DNA from: Gigaspora rosea
Taxonomy: Eukaryota; Glomeromycota; Glomeromycetes; Diversisporales; Gigasporaceae
DNA: 64,000 nucleotides
Assembly (NCBI GenBank): GCA_003550325.1
Contig: QKWP01000606.1
Location: forward strand, 48,167 to 112,166
Direction: 5' to 3'
Part shown: piece by piece, positions 10,254 through 22,375 of the stretch
Layout of the letters: every line of letters starts with the position of its first letter
How positions within the stretch are numbered: the stretch's first letter is position 1
The notes under the pieces: model-generated
Database searches by the model: none
Told to the model about the DNA's origin: nothing
Seen by the model: only the letters and a program-made list of their open reading frames with translations
Program-made: the position numbers and the translations under genes

Positions 10254-10842
10254 GTTCATTTGTTATTGCAGTTTCGAAAAAATATATTGTATATTGTCTA
10301 GAATTTAGTACGGACTCCTTCTGTACAATGTGCATTCACAAAGCTTGCAGTTATTTCTCCAGGCTTTCGCTTCCCAATACTTTAAAGTTTATGCAATCAA
10401 CTATATTGAAAATTTTTAGATGGTTCCAAAAAAATAGAATTCAGACAAAATAATAATTCTACAGCATTACAGTAAATGTTAGAGGATTTGTTTTTACAGG
10501 ATTGTAATGATTTAAATTTATTAATACATATAAAGCGGCCGAAAGATACATTCAGTTTGAAAATATATTCGATCGAGGTTTTGGTTTAATTCTGTTCAGG
10601 ATTTTGAGTCTGGAAGGAGTTTTTAAAAAATTTGCATTTTGATAGTAATTATACATGATTAGTGCAGCAAATATATTTAATTTAATATTAACTAGTTTCA
10701 AATATTTGTTTCGAGTATCAGTATAATTCAAAGAATATAACTCCATGTATATACTAAATTTTTATTTAAAAAATTAGTGATTTATTAAATGTAATTTACT
10801 AAATAACTTAGTAATAAAGAATTCGCACATGATAATATGATG
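10254..10842. other. 3' flank of the kinase gene, no feature recognised
   Basis: AT-rich sequence after the stop codon. There is no conserved frame, no clear inverted repeat and no resemblance to the named repeats. I see nothing further in it. Confidence 0.4.
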
Positions 10843-10850
10843 GTGACAAT

Positions 10851-11009
10851 CAGTGTCGGGTTGCGGAGTCTGCGGACCGCAACATATTTTAAATTTCCGC
10901 AACCAAAATTTGAAGTGCAAATTAACTAAATTTTTATAAAATTTTATAATCCGCAAATATTTTATTTGTTGCGGCCCGCAACTAATTTAAAAATTGAATC
11001 CAGACATTG
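10851..11009. mobile_element. 159-bp hAT-like MITE
   Basis: The left end CAGTGTCGGGTTGCGG and the right end on the other strand CAATGTCTGGATTC have the hAT pattern (CA-TG ends). They are flanked by 8-bp sequences that differ at one base: gtgacaat (10843-10850) and gtgagaat (11010-11017). The inside is rich in 'ccgcaa / ttgcgg' words. It carries no transposase. The stretch 11020-11460 after it is AT-rich and otherwise empty. Confidence 0.72.
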
Positions 11010-11469
11010 GTGAGAATACAAAAAATTCGGCAAATCTGTAGGTTAAGTCGGGTCAAAAAAGGCTTGTTAGATTTAGGCGAGTGGTTAACAGTGGTAATGA
11101 AAAAAAAACGGTTAAACAGTTTTTTAGATGTTTTAAAACAAGTTAAAAACTTTTTAAAACATTGGCGCCTAGACTAAAATCTAAATTTAGGGTTAAAATG
11201 CCAATTCACCAAATTTCTAGAGATAACTTTTTAAAAAAAAAAGTTTATTTTATGAACTTTATTTATTATATAATACAAGAAATACATAATTGCTTAACTA
11301 TATATATATATTACTTTTTTTTTGAATTTAATTATCATCATCTTCGAACCACAATCAATCACAATTCCTTTTTGAATTCTCAAATTCCAATAGACTGCAA
11401 TAAGTTTTTTTACCCGTTCATTATCTAGACGGCACGATGTTTTTTATGAATCTAAAGTAAACCAACAAC

Positions 11470-11665
11470 GTTCTGCTGCTGCTGAAGAAGCTGATCCGCT
11501 TGTGAACGAAGTCACAAGGCAGGTATTTATTGCGAGTCACCGGACTTTCTATGTGATGGCAGATCACAAACAAAATGGTATTTGAGTAACATGATGATCT
11601 GTATCGATATCTTTGTTCTTTGAATTTTCTGCTCAACATTGTGTCCAGCTCCATCGCAAGAACAG
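11470..11665 (+). repeat. Dispersed repeat A, copy 1 (second copy near 49370)
   Basis: The stretch from CCGCTTGTGAACGAAGTCAC through CTATGTGATGGCAGATCACA to TTGTGTCCAGCT recurs at about 49378-49522 with scattered differences. It has no ORF or terminal repeats that I can find. It could be a SINE or a piece of a larger element. Confidence 0.75.
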
Positions 11666-11859
11666 CCAGTTTTTTCATCAAGAAGAAAGGAGAAATTTCA
11701 AAGTCTTCAAGAAATTTTCACGCACAATATTATAGTTGATAACTTTTGGCAAAAAGAAAAAAAAATTATTTCATATGCACTCGTAAACTGAGGATTATTA
11801 TACCAATATTGTAGAGTGAACCAGTTTGTAAATTTGAAGCTTCACTGATATTGGTTTTC

Positions 11860-13340
11860 TATATGAGATGCAAATTGGACTTGAACCGGAAAAATGCTGT
11901 TAAAGTGATGCTGTTGACTGTGGTTTGTTGCATGAACACCATGTTAAAGAATTTAGGTCCTTGTGATAATTTCTGGGGCCAGAAGAAGGAAAAGAAATAA
12001 CTGATGCACTTTGCAAGAACACTAAGCTGACTTCTTTGAATCTTGTATTGTGGACCTAAAGTAGGAGAAGCATTTAGTGGATTTGTATATGCAAGAACAT
12101 TACATTGACATTTTGAACTTGAAGACAAATTATTAAAGAGCAAGCATAAAGCATTAGCTAAAGAACACTACATTGACTTTCCTATATCTTAGTAAGAGTG
12201 ATCTTGGATTAGAAGGAGAAAATTAGCTGATGCACTTCACAAGAGTATATAGATGGAAAAAAGGAAAGCAAATAGCGATGCACTTTGCAAGAATGCTATG
12301 CTAGCTTCTCTGGATCTTGACAATTGTTTATGAGTGAAGTGTGAAAAGCATTGGCAAAAGAACACTATGTTAACTTCCCTGAATCTTAGTAGAAATAATT
12401 TTAGATTAGAGGGAGAAAATACATTAGCTGATGCACTCTGCGAGAATTAGTGATGTGCGAATGCAGGTTTTTTTGTCTTTGCATTTCATAATGCAATATT
12501 ATGCAGCATGATGCATTATGCAATCCTGCATCTTTATATAATATAATTATTTTATTAGCTTTTATTAATAATAATCTAATGCATATAATAATAGTATATA
12601 ACTAATTAGCACACTGTCAAATTGTTAAAATCAGCAAGGACAAGTTATTAGAAAGTTCAAAAGTAGTTAAGTTAGGTTGTATTACTAATGCAGTAACTTA
12701 TTGTATGTATTAATTTAGACTAGCTATTAAATATTAAATGTAAAATTAGAAGACTACAATATATAGTAGTAGATGTTTGGTCAAAAATTTGTTTGCTAAA
12801 AACTATTATGGCAAATTGAAAAGGAATATGCATAATTTATAAGTTCTAATTTAAAAAAAAAATTATTTAGATAAAAGCAAATTACATAATTATAATTGAA
12901 TCAAAATTATATAATAATCTCTATGTGCATTTTTAAATTTTACAAGTCTTGCATTACATTATGCAGCATTATGCATTGCATAATGCAGCATGCATAATGC
13001 GTAAGGCACATCTCTAGCGAGAATACATCACTGAAATATCAAAATTTGATCAAATAAACAAATGGAGTAGAAGAAGTTGACTTTTCTAATTTTGGTAGAA
13101 ATAGTTTGGTGATATTTATTGTAAATTCGAAGTAGAAAAGCATTAGTAGATATACCTTGCAAGAATATTATGCCGATATATTTGAATCCAGAAGCCAATT
13201 GTTTGGGAGCAAAGTGGTAAAGGCATTAGCTAATATGCTTTGCATAAACACTGTGTTGACTTTTCTGAAACTTAGTTAGGAATAGTTCTGGATCAGAAAG
13301 AGAAAATGCATAATGCACTTTACAAATATATCGCTAAAAT
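11860..13340 (+). repeat. Degenerate interspersed repeat B (CATTAGCTGATGCACTTTGC family)
   Basis: The phrases GCATTAGCTGATGCACTTTG, CAAGAACACTATGTTGACTT and CTGAATCTTAGTAG recur irregularly about every 80-170 bp. The same family resumes at 26880-27110, on the far side of LINE-1. The block is interrupted by the hAT MITE at 12448-13016. It is an old decayed tandem-like array with no coding frame. Confidence 0.75.
12448..13016. mobile_element. 569-bp hAT MITE with perfect 8-bp duplication
   Basis: GCGAGAAT occurs immediately before (12440-12447) and immediately after (13017-13024). The termini are TAGTGATGTGCGAATGCA on the left and TAGAGATGTGCCTTACGCA read on the other strand at the right. Eight-bp duplications and T/CAGNGATGTGC ends are typical of hAT elements. 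The subterminal zones carry repeated ATTATGCAGCAT / GCATAATGC words, which hAT transposases often bind. It inserted inside repeat B. There is no transposase, so it is non-autonomous. Confidence 0.92.
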
Positions 13341-13763
13341 ATTTGAATCTTCGAAACTCTTCCCGTCGATTACTGCAACCAAAATTGGAGCTAAAGAATT
13401 TTTGAAATTTAATCACAATTATACTAAGTAAACACATAAAATAGCTTTAAGGAAAAAGGTGAAGCAAGAAAAATTATATATAGTTTATTAGAACAGTTTT
13501 AACTCTTTTAAAGATACAAATCTTGAAATACAAGAAATTGTATTCTTTCAAAAAATTTTTACAAAGGGAAAATATTTTTGGGGAAATTGTTATTACCCTG
13601 TATTGCAGATCACTAGTATAACAAAACAAACAAACGCTTTTGGAAAGTAAGCAAATAGCTAAATCGGAACGAACAGACTTAGAAGTTGACGAAACAAAAA
13701 AATGACAAACAACAATAACAAACAACAAAACAACAAAAAAACACGTGCAAAACAACACATAAA

Positions 13764-15417
13764 ATGCTTGATATTCCTGATTATAAAAATTTCTTTAGCA
13801 AGTCAGAGGACGAAAAGTCACTGGTACAAAAAGAACAAAACAAATTTATCTGGGAAGAAGACAGAAAAATTGCAAAGTATTTAGGCACTAGTGAAGTATA
13901 CTTGATTTCAGTCGTCCATAATGTGTTATGTTTTTATACATATGCTCAACACAAGAAAGCAAGAGAACAAGGTTTAACAAAGAAGGAAGAATTTCTGTTA
14001 GATCAGTCTGATAACAGTAATATGAAAGTCAAGAGAATGGTATTAACAAAGATAAAGATAAATTTATTCTGATGGAGGGTTTGTATATGAAATATACAAA
14101 CATTAAAAGTGAAAATAACAATAAGGTGAATACGGAGGAAAAAGCCATGTTAGAACATAATAAAGAGCAAAATAGAGCTCAGAGTAAGAACATTAAAATT
14201 AAAAATGAGCCAGTTGATATGGAATTACTATCATTACAACCAAGTGTTTAGGTTATCAGTAGGATAAGCAACATAGAGATAGAAGCACAAAGCAATTTAT
14301 GCAAACGAAATCATAAAGAAGAAGAAAAGTCGGTATGCAATCATGTCAATGAAATAGAAACAGTCAAAGAAATTTTAATACAGGAAGAGTGTGGCACACT
14401 AGACTACGAGCTTAATAAGCATATTATTAGAAAAGCCCAAATAAAAGAAGAATCAATAGTAGCATTAAATAACAAAAGGGCCAAACAATATGAAAACATT
14501 TACAATTCAGTAAGGGCTCCAGTAAACAAAATTACATCCCAAAAAATTAAAGACTATGAGAAAACTGCAACATATTTCTTCACACTGTGGGATTTGCCAA
14601 AGGGAATAAAGGCAGAAGAAATCAGAAGTTTTTTAAGTTATTTTAGTGCAGTAACTATAATTGCATGGCAGCAAAATTTCCCCACAAAGGCAGCCTATAT
14701 AAAAATTTTAGTAAACTCGGAGCAAAGAGAAAAATCGTTAAAAGAAAATTGGTCTTTGCATTTGAATTATGGTAAAACATACAAAACAATACCTAAAAGT
14801 TTGACATAACCAAATTAGAGAAGAAAAAATAGATATAGGGGTACGATCTCCAATATACCAACAATAGCATACGATAGTTTACTTTTACGTCAATTAAAAA
14901 ATACAATGTGCAAGAGTATACATTTTGAACAACCGTCATGACAACCAAAGACAAAGAGCTTATGTCTTTTTCAAATCAGAAGAGGAACTCTTACAAGCTC
15001 AAAAATATAATATATTTTACTATAATACAAGTTGGAATAGCAGATGATAAGAGAAATTCGGTTGAAAGAAATAATAAACAATTTTGGTATCAAAAAAAAG
15101 CTTGCTACATTAACAAAGGAAAAAGACCATTATATGAAGCAGGAATAACTAGAGTACAAAAAAGAGCCAGAGATAGTAGGGGTAACCCAAATTGTAGATC
15201 AGGTAGTAGCTCCAAATCTCGCAGCAGCACAAGAAAACCACTAAAGAGTGTAAAAACTGCTAATGAAAATATACAAGAACATGCAGTAAATAAAGTTGCA
15301 ACGGGTTCAAATGCTGAAGAACTAGGCAAAAGGAAAACAAGCAAGAAAAAGAAATACAGGAAAATGCTAAGATCGGAAAATTATTGGCAGTTATGCAAAC
15401 TAAATTTAAAACAATAG
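13764..15417 (+). pseudogene. LINE-1 ORF1 (nucleic-acid-binding protein), decayed
   Basis: The reading frame is broken into blocks. The first (13764-14072) begins MLDIPDYKNFFSKSEDEK and contains RKIAKYLGTSEVYLI. A middle block (about 14540-14809) reads YFFTLWDLPKGIKAEEI and SAVTIIAWQQN and looks like an RRM-type fold, common in fungal LINE ORF1 proteins. The last block (14938-15417) is basic with an SGSSSKSRSSTRK-type tail. ORF1 products bind the element RNA. A 5' fragment of a relative lies at 3040-3800. Confidence 0.7.
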
Positions 15418-15589
15418 AGCACTTGCTTGCTTTGCGCTCCTAATTTTTGCCCAGTTGAATTAAAGAATATGGGCAAAGCAAAAACACCTTACTAATGCTT
15501 CATGTAGGCCCAATATAAGTGAAATGAGTGAGGAAAGTATGATGTGATGGATAGACATAAGAAAGTGAAGTCAGTTCTAACTTAAGAGA

Positions 15590-15654
15590 AAAAGAAAATA
15601 GATTTCAAAATTGGAATACACAATATAAACAGGTTAAAACAAAGACCACAAAAA
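15590..15654 (+). pseudogene. LINE-1 ORF2, first piece of the APE endonuclease
   Basis: The + strand encodes DFKIGIHNINRLKQRPQKLK, the start of an APE-type endonuclease (IGT.N.NGLK in relatives). The frame is cut here by the inserted element and resumes at about 21440. Confidence 0.7.
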
Positions 15655-15879
15655 TTAAAATCTTTTGAAAGAAATTGCATACCGAAATCTTTTGAAAGAA
15701 TTGCGATCAACACAAAATCTTTCGAAAGAACCGCAATCTTTCGAAAGATTTTGGTATATATTTTTTTTTGAAATATTTTAGAACATATTGCGAAATATTG
15801 TGAAATAATGCAAAATATATTGCGCAATATTGTGAAATAGACCAAATAAAACAATACAAACCCTATCTAATTATCTCAT

Positions 15880-16340
15880 TTCGAGGGTTGCAGGAGGTAA
15901 TATTTTGCATATTATCGTGTAAATCTGCAGCTTTTCACAATATTTCGCAATATTTCGCATATTTTCAAAAATTTTTAAAATTTTCGTATTATTAAATTTT
16001 ATATTTTTATTATGGGTTTTATAATTTACCACCATGGCACCCCTTGATCAACCAATTAGAATGCAGGATCAGGTGTAACGTGAAATTGAAGCAATTACAA
16101 TTTTTTTCAAAAATTGGCTATAGCACGAAATTTTGCCTATGAAATCATCTCTTATGCACTAACAAAAAAAATTCCTCGAAATTTTGAATTAGCATCTCTT
16201 TGCTAAATCACCATACCCTGATCCATCTCTTACCCTAACCCTATCCCTCACCCTCACACTAACCCTATACTAGCATGACCGAAGTTCTATTTTATTGGCT
16301 GCAGATATGCAACCTGTCGATCATGATTTCTTAGATCATG
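15880..16340. repeat. Repeat segment with a telomere-like CCCTAACCCTA block
   Basis: ACCCTAACCCTAT lies at 16232-16244, followed by degenerate accctca/aaccct words. The stretch before it ('taacaaaaaaaattcct' then 'aaatttt') is shared with the segment at 57600-57720. Terminal repeats are not clear here. It is an internal sequence, not a chromosome end. Confidence 0.5.
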
Positions 16341-16750
16341 ATTGGCCAATTAATAATAAAATTTTTAATTAGCTATAATAAATTTCGTTTAATAGTTAAA
16401 GTTTTAATGCGTGTGAATTTTTTGGCGTAGAGGCGTACCGGTAACGTTTATTGTCAAGGCTGTGGATATAACTCTTTTTTTGGTTAAGTTTTACCAAGTA
16501 TTAAGGATTCGCTAAAACAAGTTTTTCCAGACCAAGTTGTTCATCAAACTTTTCGCTATAGTAACGTGAATAATCCTGTTCTAACAAGTTTTTCTGTGGA
16601 TAAATCCTGTCATGACAAGTTTGCTTAAAATTACTATAGTACGAGCTGTGTAAATTAGTCGTTAAAATATATAGAAGTTCATAGGCTGACTATATATTTT
16701 TTTATTTTTTTATATACAAATTTGAAAAATAAATAAGCCAAACCGTATAA

Positions 16751-19414
16751 ATGACGACCAAGAATTTTGGCCCCTGCTCAGTTATTAACTGTATGAACAC
16801 TAATGTTAAGTTTCGTACAATTACTGAACTTGCGTACAATAAGTGTAATACCAAAGGATCATTAGAAGTATATTCTTATCTTAAAGTCGGAGAACAACTC
16901 TGTCATCCACATTATTGTAAACTTGTGGAATCAGATAGGGATCGTCAGGGGCGTAAAACAAAAAAAATAATGATAATCGAACAGAAACAGTATCGGAGCT
17001 AGTAGAACCTTTATTAAACAACAACGATAATATAATTAATATACTTATATTATAATTTGAAATTTAATTTTTTTTATCTAATGTTTTTTTAAATAGATTG
17101 CATTTGCATCGGGTATAGAAATGTTGACAAAAGCATTATACCATCACCAACGTCGGGAATGTGCTAGTTTGGAACTAGACCCAATGAAATTTGAACAAAT
17201 GATCGAAGCTTTTAATCTCCAGCTTGAAGGTTTTTTTTGCTATATGACGAATTCAATTATTCTAAAAGAACATTCAGCTTACAGTGTAAATGAGGCCAAA
17301 AAATCTATAGTTGGATTATGTTATACAATCGCAGGCTTGCATAACAAATTTGTTAATCAGTACAAGTTAGAAGTCGGGTTATATTTGATGGCTTCAGGTG
17401 CAACATAGGAGGCCGTGGACACAATGGCGAAACTTGGGTATTCAGCTTGTGCTAATACAGTAGAAGTATATAGAAAACAAGTCAAAAAAGAACATTTAGC
17501 AAAAATCGAAAAATATTTTTTATAAAATGTACTGTAATTATATAAAAATTTTTATGTTATTTTATATTAAATAAAGTTTATATTTTCCTTATTAAACAAT
17601 ATATATTTTTAGATTAATGTTTTTTATGTTTATAATATTGATGACTATCATGCGATTCACGAGTCAACCTCAACTGCCAACCATTTTGCTACTTGTGTAG
17701 CAAAACCGATTGTAGAGTGTTCTTCTGTTCCAATAGTATTTAATAATATATTGATTCATAATCCAGAAAATGTAGAAGCATCAAGGATTTGTTAGTACTT
17801 AATTAACCGTTATACTGGAATGTTCGATATATCATATTTAGATTGCCAACTACGAAAAATTTCACAAGGTCGTTTAACTCGTAATAATTTTGACCCTATC
17901 AAAATTTTAACTGTACATAATTATGCGGATAATATAGAGGAAAATAAGGAGGCACGATCGACTAAAGGGCTTCAACTTATGGAATTCAATGAACAACACC
18001 TGCATTCTGTACATGATTATATCAATGTACTAAATCTCCTTTTATCAATAAATAATAATACACAACACTTAAATGGACGAGTCGCACCAATTGTAGCCGA
18101 TTGGCCCAGCCAGATTTTTATTAGAAAGGCACTTTATATGCGAACACAATCAGATTTTTTACAACAAATTGAATCATTTTTGCCTATTTTAGGCCCACTT
18201 CATGTATCGCTAAATAGTAGAGAGCAAGTTGTGATACGATATCATGTTTTTTAAAAAGCTTTTTCATTTTGTATTTGGAGAAAAAAAACCATTTGCAAAA
18301 AAACCTCGTTCGTGGCGAATTAATCTTATTTTGGAGCTTGCACGAAATAGTTGGACCAAAATAAGAGATAAAATTCTTGAAAATTTGGTCCAACATGCAA
18401 AGATATAGAGTATCGAACAATGATAGACTTACTTGATAATTTGGTTCCCATAACACTTGACGTCTACGCACTTACATTTAGATCAGGTCAATTTCATGAA
18501 TACGTGGAGGCGATTTTTCGTATTTGGACTTTTGCGCTATGTTAGAAAAGGAAAACTACAACAAGGTGCCCCTTGTATTCCTTTCGGATTGGTTTTACTA
18601 GAATGATACTAATCATCCTTTTTTAAATGTAATACAGGAACATTTATCGAATTTTAATGAATATTACGTAGAGAACGTACATAGTAAAATTAGGGCCAAC
18701 ACATCACAAAATGCTACAACCAATAATATAATCAAACAAGCATACGTTATTATGAACCATAATAATACTGTATTTAAAGACAATTATTGCAAAAAACGAC
18801 AATACCAGATACTCCAACTACACTAAATTTTTTAAATGATAAAACGGCACTTTTTCTCTTGCAACATTTTCAAGACGTATTTAATAATCGTGGAAAAAGT
18901 TTTCTAAAGGTCGAAAAAAATGGAAAAAAAAACGAAAAAGAAAAAGAAAAAGAAGAAACAGAAGGAAAAAAAAGGAAAAAAGAAAAAAAGAAAAAAAGAA
19001 GAAGCTGCCAACAACCTATCGACTTGCCACTTTAGACGAAGATGTGGACTTGCGGCACCTACTAACGGCATATAGTACAGCACACCCCCCACATCCTGAA
19101 TTATGTGATCTTGCGGTCTTCCATTTATCAACAATAATGGAGTAGTGTTTGTTTGCGGTCATGGATATCACTTGACCTGTTATAATACAAAATGAATTCA
19201 TTGTGAGGAATTTTACAAGAAAGGTATTTTCAAAAACGTTAAGAAATTTTTAGAAAGAATTGAAAAGGAAGCCAACACACTTACTAATGAAGATCTTGAT
19301 GACGACAATGAAGACGACGTAGAAGGCATGGAAGAGACTATTGAGGAAGTAGAGGAAGCATTAGATATTACATCTAAACTGTTGGTAGAGATTGAGCAAA
19401 TAAAGTACTGGTAA
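16751..19414 (+). pseudogene. Cys/His-motif plus RING-like protein of a transposon-like repeated family, decayed
   Basis: Start ATG at 16751. The first block (16751-17002) has paired cysteines (PCSVINC) and a CHPHYC motif. Later blocks include 17121-17408 (helical), a YNIDDYHAIHE motif (about 17630), VADWPSQIFIRKAL (about 18095), ILGPLHVSLNSREQ (18190), KKPRSWRINLILELAR (about 18300) and NEYYVENVHSKIRANTSQ (about 18660). The C-terminus is a RING-like finger (about 19108-19235: CGLPF...CGHGYHLTC...HCEEFYKKGIF) and an acidic helix ending at 19414. Introns are likely at about 17003-17095 and 17525-17610. Several stops and frame changes are visible. I recall this as a highly repeated family in Glomeromycotina. 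The LGPLHVSLN/VENVHS..RAN arrangement resembles fungal DUF6589-type proteins (untested). Conserved acidic residues (IDD, ADW) would suit a nuclease/transposase, which is inference. Confidence 0.65.
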
Positions 19415-21439
19415 TGCATATAGTGTAAATAAATGCATTTGAACTAAAACCTTTCTCTGGTATTAGTTCTTAGAAATTATTCATATGTCATCTAACCAGG
19501 GCATCTGATCTATTAAAAGGAACCCACACAAGTATGTTGTTATATTTTGTGGCCTTAAATTGAAATTCTCTAATGCAATAAGCGACATCTTAATTTTTGT
19601 CGTCTCTATTTTAATTGAGCTAAAAAAAAAAAAAGAAATTCATAAAAGCATAAGTATATTATTATAAAACCTATGTCACATATAAAACGTTTGTAAATCA
19701 AAAGATCAGTAAGATGGATTTTTACAATCTACTTACTTTGTTGCTGGAAAATAACTAGGTGAAATTTCAAACAAAATGAACGTTTCCTTGTCCTTTTGTC
19801 ATATGACATGTCTTCCGTCATATGATTTCAATATGTATAATTTTGTGTAACCGTTCATGCATAAATAGAACTTTGGTCATGCTCCCTATACTAACGAATT
19901 AATTTATTGTTTTTTATTTCATGTTACACTAGATCTTATAGGGTGCGGTGTATTGCATATGCGAAAAAATCAAAAATTCTTTGATTTACAATTATTTTTT
20001 ATTTATTATTATTATATATTACACATATTACATTATATATTATATTTAATTATTATACATTTTTTACAGTATTATTTTTACATTATTACATATTATTATA
20101 ACTACTTTCGCACTTCTTCGCATCTAATTCTATTACTATATACAAAAACTATTTCTATACACTTATTTTCGTTCATCCCAAAGTTAGCTATTATCTTCGC
20201 TTCTTTGTTTTCTATTGTCTTCGCTTTTTTGTTTTCTATTGTCTTTGCTTTGGCTATTTTTTTGGTATAGTTATATCTTCGTTTCGCTCTTTTTTTTCTA
20301 AATACCTCATAAAAATAATAAAGAAGTGAAAAAATAAAAAAAACTATTTTTCAAAAGTGTTGGTATTCTTGCAAATTGCCAGAGAAATTTTGTAAAGTGC
20401 CGAAAAAGTCGCAAAGTTTCAAAAAAGTCAAGAATAAATAAAAATAAAATAAAAATTAAAAAAATAAGTAAAAAAAAAAACAAATGAAAAAACAAAAAAT
20501 ATAAGCAAACTAATAAAAAAAAATAAACGAAGCCCCAAATCTTCATTCCTCTAAATTAAGAGTTTCACATTCTTGCAAATTCAGAAATTTGAAAGCCATA
20601 TTAATGTTTTTGCAAAATGCTAAAAAAGTCACAAAGTGCCGAAAAAGTCTGGGTAGGTTTTCTTGCAATGTGCTAGGAATGAAGAGTTCGTTTCTCTCAA
20701 AGTGTCAAAATAAAATAAATTAATAAAAAAATAAAACAAAAAAAAACAAAAACAAAAAACATAAAACGAAAAAATAAAAAAAGCAAACCCTTGCAAGAAC
20801 TTGCAAAAAACTTGCAAAACTTGCAAAAACTTTGAAAACTTGTGCCTATTTCTCTAAAGTAGTGTTTCTGGAAATTTAGAAATTGCTGGGTGAAATCTGT
20901 TGTGTGTTCTTGCAAAGTTTCGGAAGTCTAAGTAGGCATGCATTAAGTTCCGAAAAGTTGTAGGTTTTCTTGCAAAAGCCTAGTATTCTTGTAAAATACG
21001 AAAAAAATTAAAAATAAATAAATTAAAAAAAAAAGGAAAACAAAATGAAAGCAAAAAAAAATAAAAACAAGTGAAAGTAAAAAAAAACAAAACGAAATAA
21101 AAAAACAATGTGAATAGATCTAATTAATAAACAAAAGATCTAATCTGATCTTGTAATACAGATATGCAGATTAATTTAGATATATTAAAAGTATTTCGAA
21201 AATATAGTCCAATGCGTCCTTGGTATGACCCAGATTACATATTTACTGATCCAACCAGTCACAGCCAGTCTGCTCAAAAAATATTTCGAATTTACTTTTG
21301 AAACCATTTTCGAAATATTTCGAAATCTGCAATATTTCATAATACACTGCGAAATATTTCGAAATATATTGCATATGCGAAATCTTTCGAAAGACTTTGC
21401 ATGTTCACAAGATCTTTTGAAAGATTGTACTACTATAAA

Positions 21440-22140
21440 TTTGCTGATGTAGAATTAATTTTAGAGTAAAATATTGGAATTGTAGGTTAAGTAGAGACAA
21501 ATATCTCTAAAAAGGAAGGGAATTTCGCAATTAGCAAGGGTCATAATTTTAGGGGTTTCTGGTCAAAAAAGGAAATAGTTAAGAAAAAGGGCTCAAAAGT
21601 TGAAATCTTAATTAGAAATGATTGGGTGAAGTATTTAGGACGTTTGGTTAGAAAGAATGAATATATAATAGAAGCAAATTTTTATTTTAAACAATTGGAG
21701 CTAGTAGTAATAGTAGTGTACATACCCTCTAATGACAAGGAAATGCGTAAAATCATTCAACAAGAAATAGTTAGAAGATACCTGAACAGATCTCATGTTA
21801 GTCAGTTTGTCATTATGGGGGATTTTAATCACGTTACTAATGCATATCTAGACAGAGAAGGAGCAGGCGGAAATAAAAATAGTAAGATCCTCCTCTTGCA
21901 TAGGTGGCTTAGAAGTCAGGATTTTCAAGATACATTTAGGTTTTTGCATCCAAACCGGAAAGAATTTACCTAGAGCAATAATTAAGTAAATCAAGAATAG
22001 ATCAAAATCTGGGTGTCTGAAAACTTAGTAACAGGCTTAAAAGAATCAACAATAGAAGATATGTTTTCCTATACAAGCAGTGACCATTAGTTTGTATCAG
22101 CTACTATTCAAATGGACCACTTAATCAAAAACTATAACAA
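21440..22140 (+). pseudogene. LINE-1 ORF2, APE endonuclease domain (second part)
   Basis: After the insertion the endonuclease resumes: FADVELILGV, then ETNIS (21495), VVYIPSNDKEMRK (about 21715), FVIMGDFNHVTNAYLDR (about 21810; GDFN is the catalytic Asp-Asn motif) and a terminal SSDH motif (about 22078). The longest open block is 21626-21973. It nicks target DNA in active relatives. Stops in the second half show decay. Confidence 0.75.
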
Positions 22141-22375
22141 CGCTACCATGAAGAGGAAGTAATTAACGAGATGGGTATTCCTGTATAAAGAAGCCACAAA
22201 AGAAGATTGGCAAAATTATGCTGAAGATTTGAATCTATTTTTGGAAAGAAAGTTGGAGTCTACTAAAGGAGTTGATAACTGTAGGGCCAATTTATCTCTA
22301 AATGAACTCTAGGATATCTTTTAACAAAGTATCATTTCTGTTACTAACAATAATTTACCAAAGAAGAAGATTTCA

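Larger units (their letters stand above)
15655..21435 (+). mobile_element. About 5.8-kb putative DNA transposon of unknown class inside LINE-1
   Basis: It interrupts the LINE endonuclease region. Both ends carry clustered palindromic words in the same order: AATCTTTCGAAAGATT-type outside (15660-15755 and 21378-21426), then CGAAATATTTCG / ATTGCGAAATATTG-type inside (15770-15840 and 21280-21365). This is the layout of subterminal transposase-binding sites. One long gene (16751-19414, +) lies within. Exact ends and target duplication could not be fixed; I place them to within tens of bases. From 19420 to 21280 the interior is A/T-homopolymer-rich with recurring 'cttgcaaa' and 'gccgaaaaagt' words and no gene. 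That the gene encodes the transposase is an inference. Confidence 0.6.

Noticed and set aside
11020-11200. Possible MITE around 'taggcgagtgg' and 'cgcctagact'
   Set aside because: The inverted match is too short and imperfect, and no flanking duplication was found.
18787-19035. Lys/Glu-rich frame and its Phe-rich antisense partner
   Set aside because: Both are parts or shadows of an A-rich stretch in the RING-gene relic, not separate genes.
19953-20915. Several Phe/Leu/Ile-rich frames on both strands
   Set aside because: They arise from A/T homopolymer runs inside the transposon-like segment. They lack any conserved motif.
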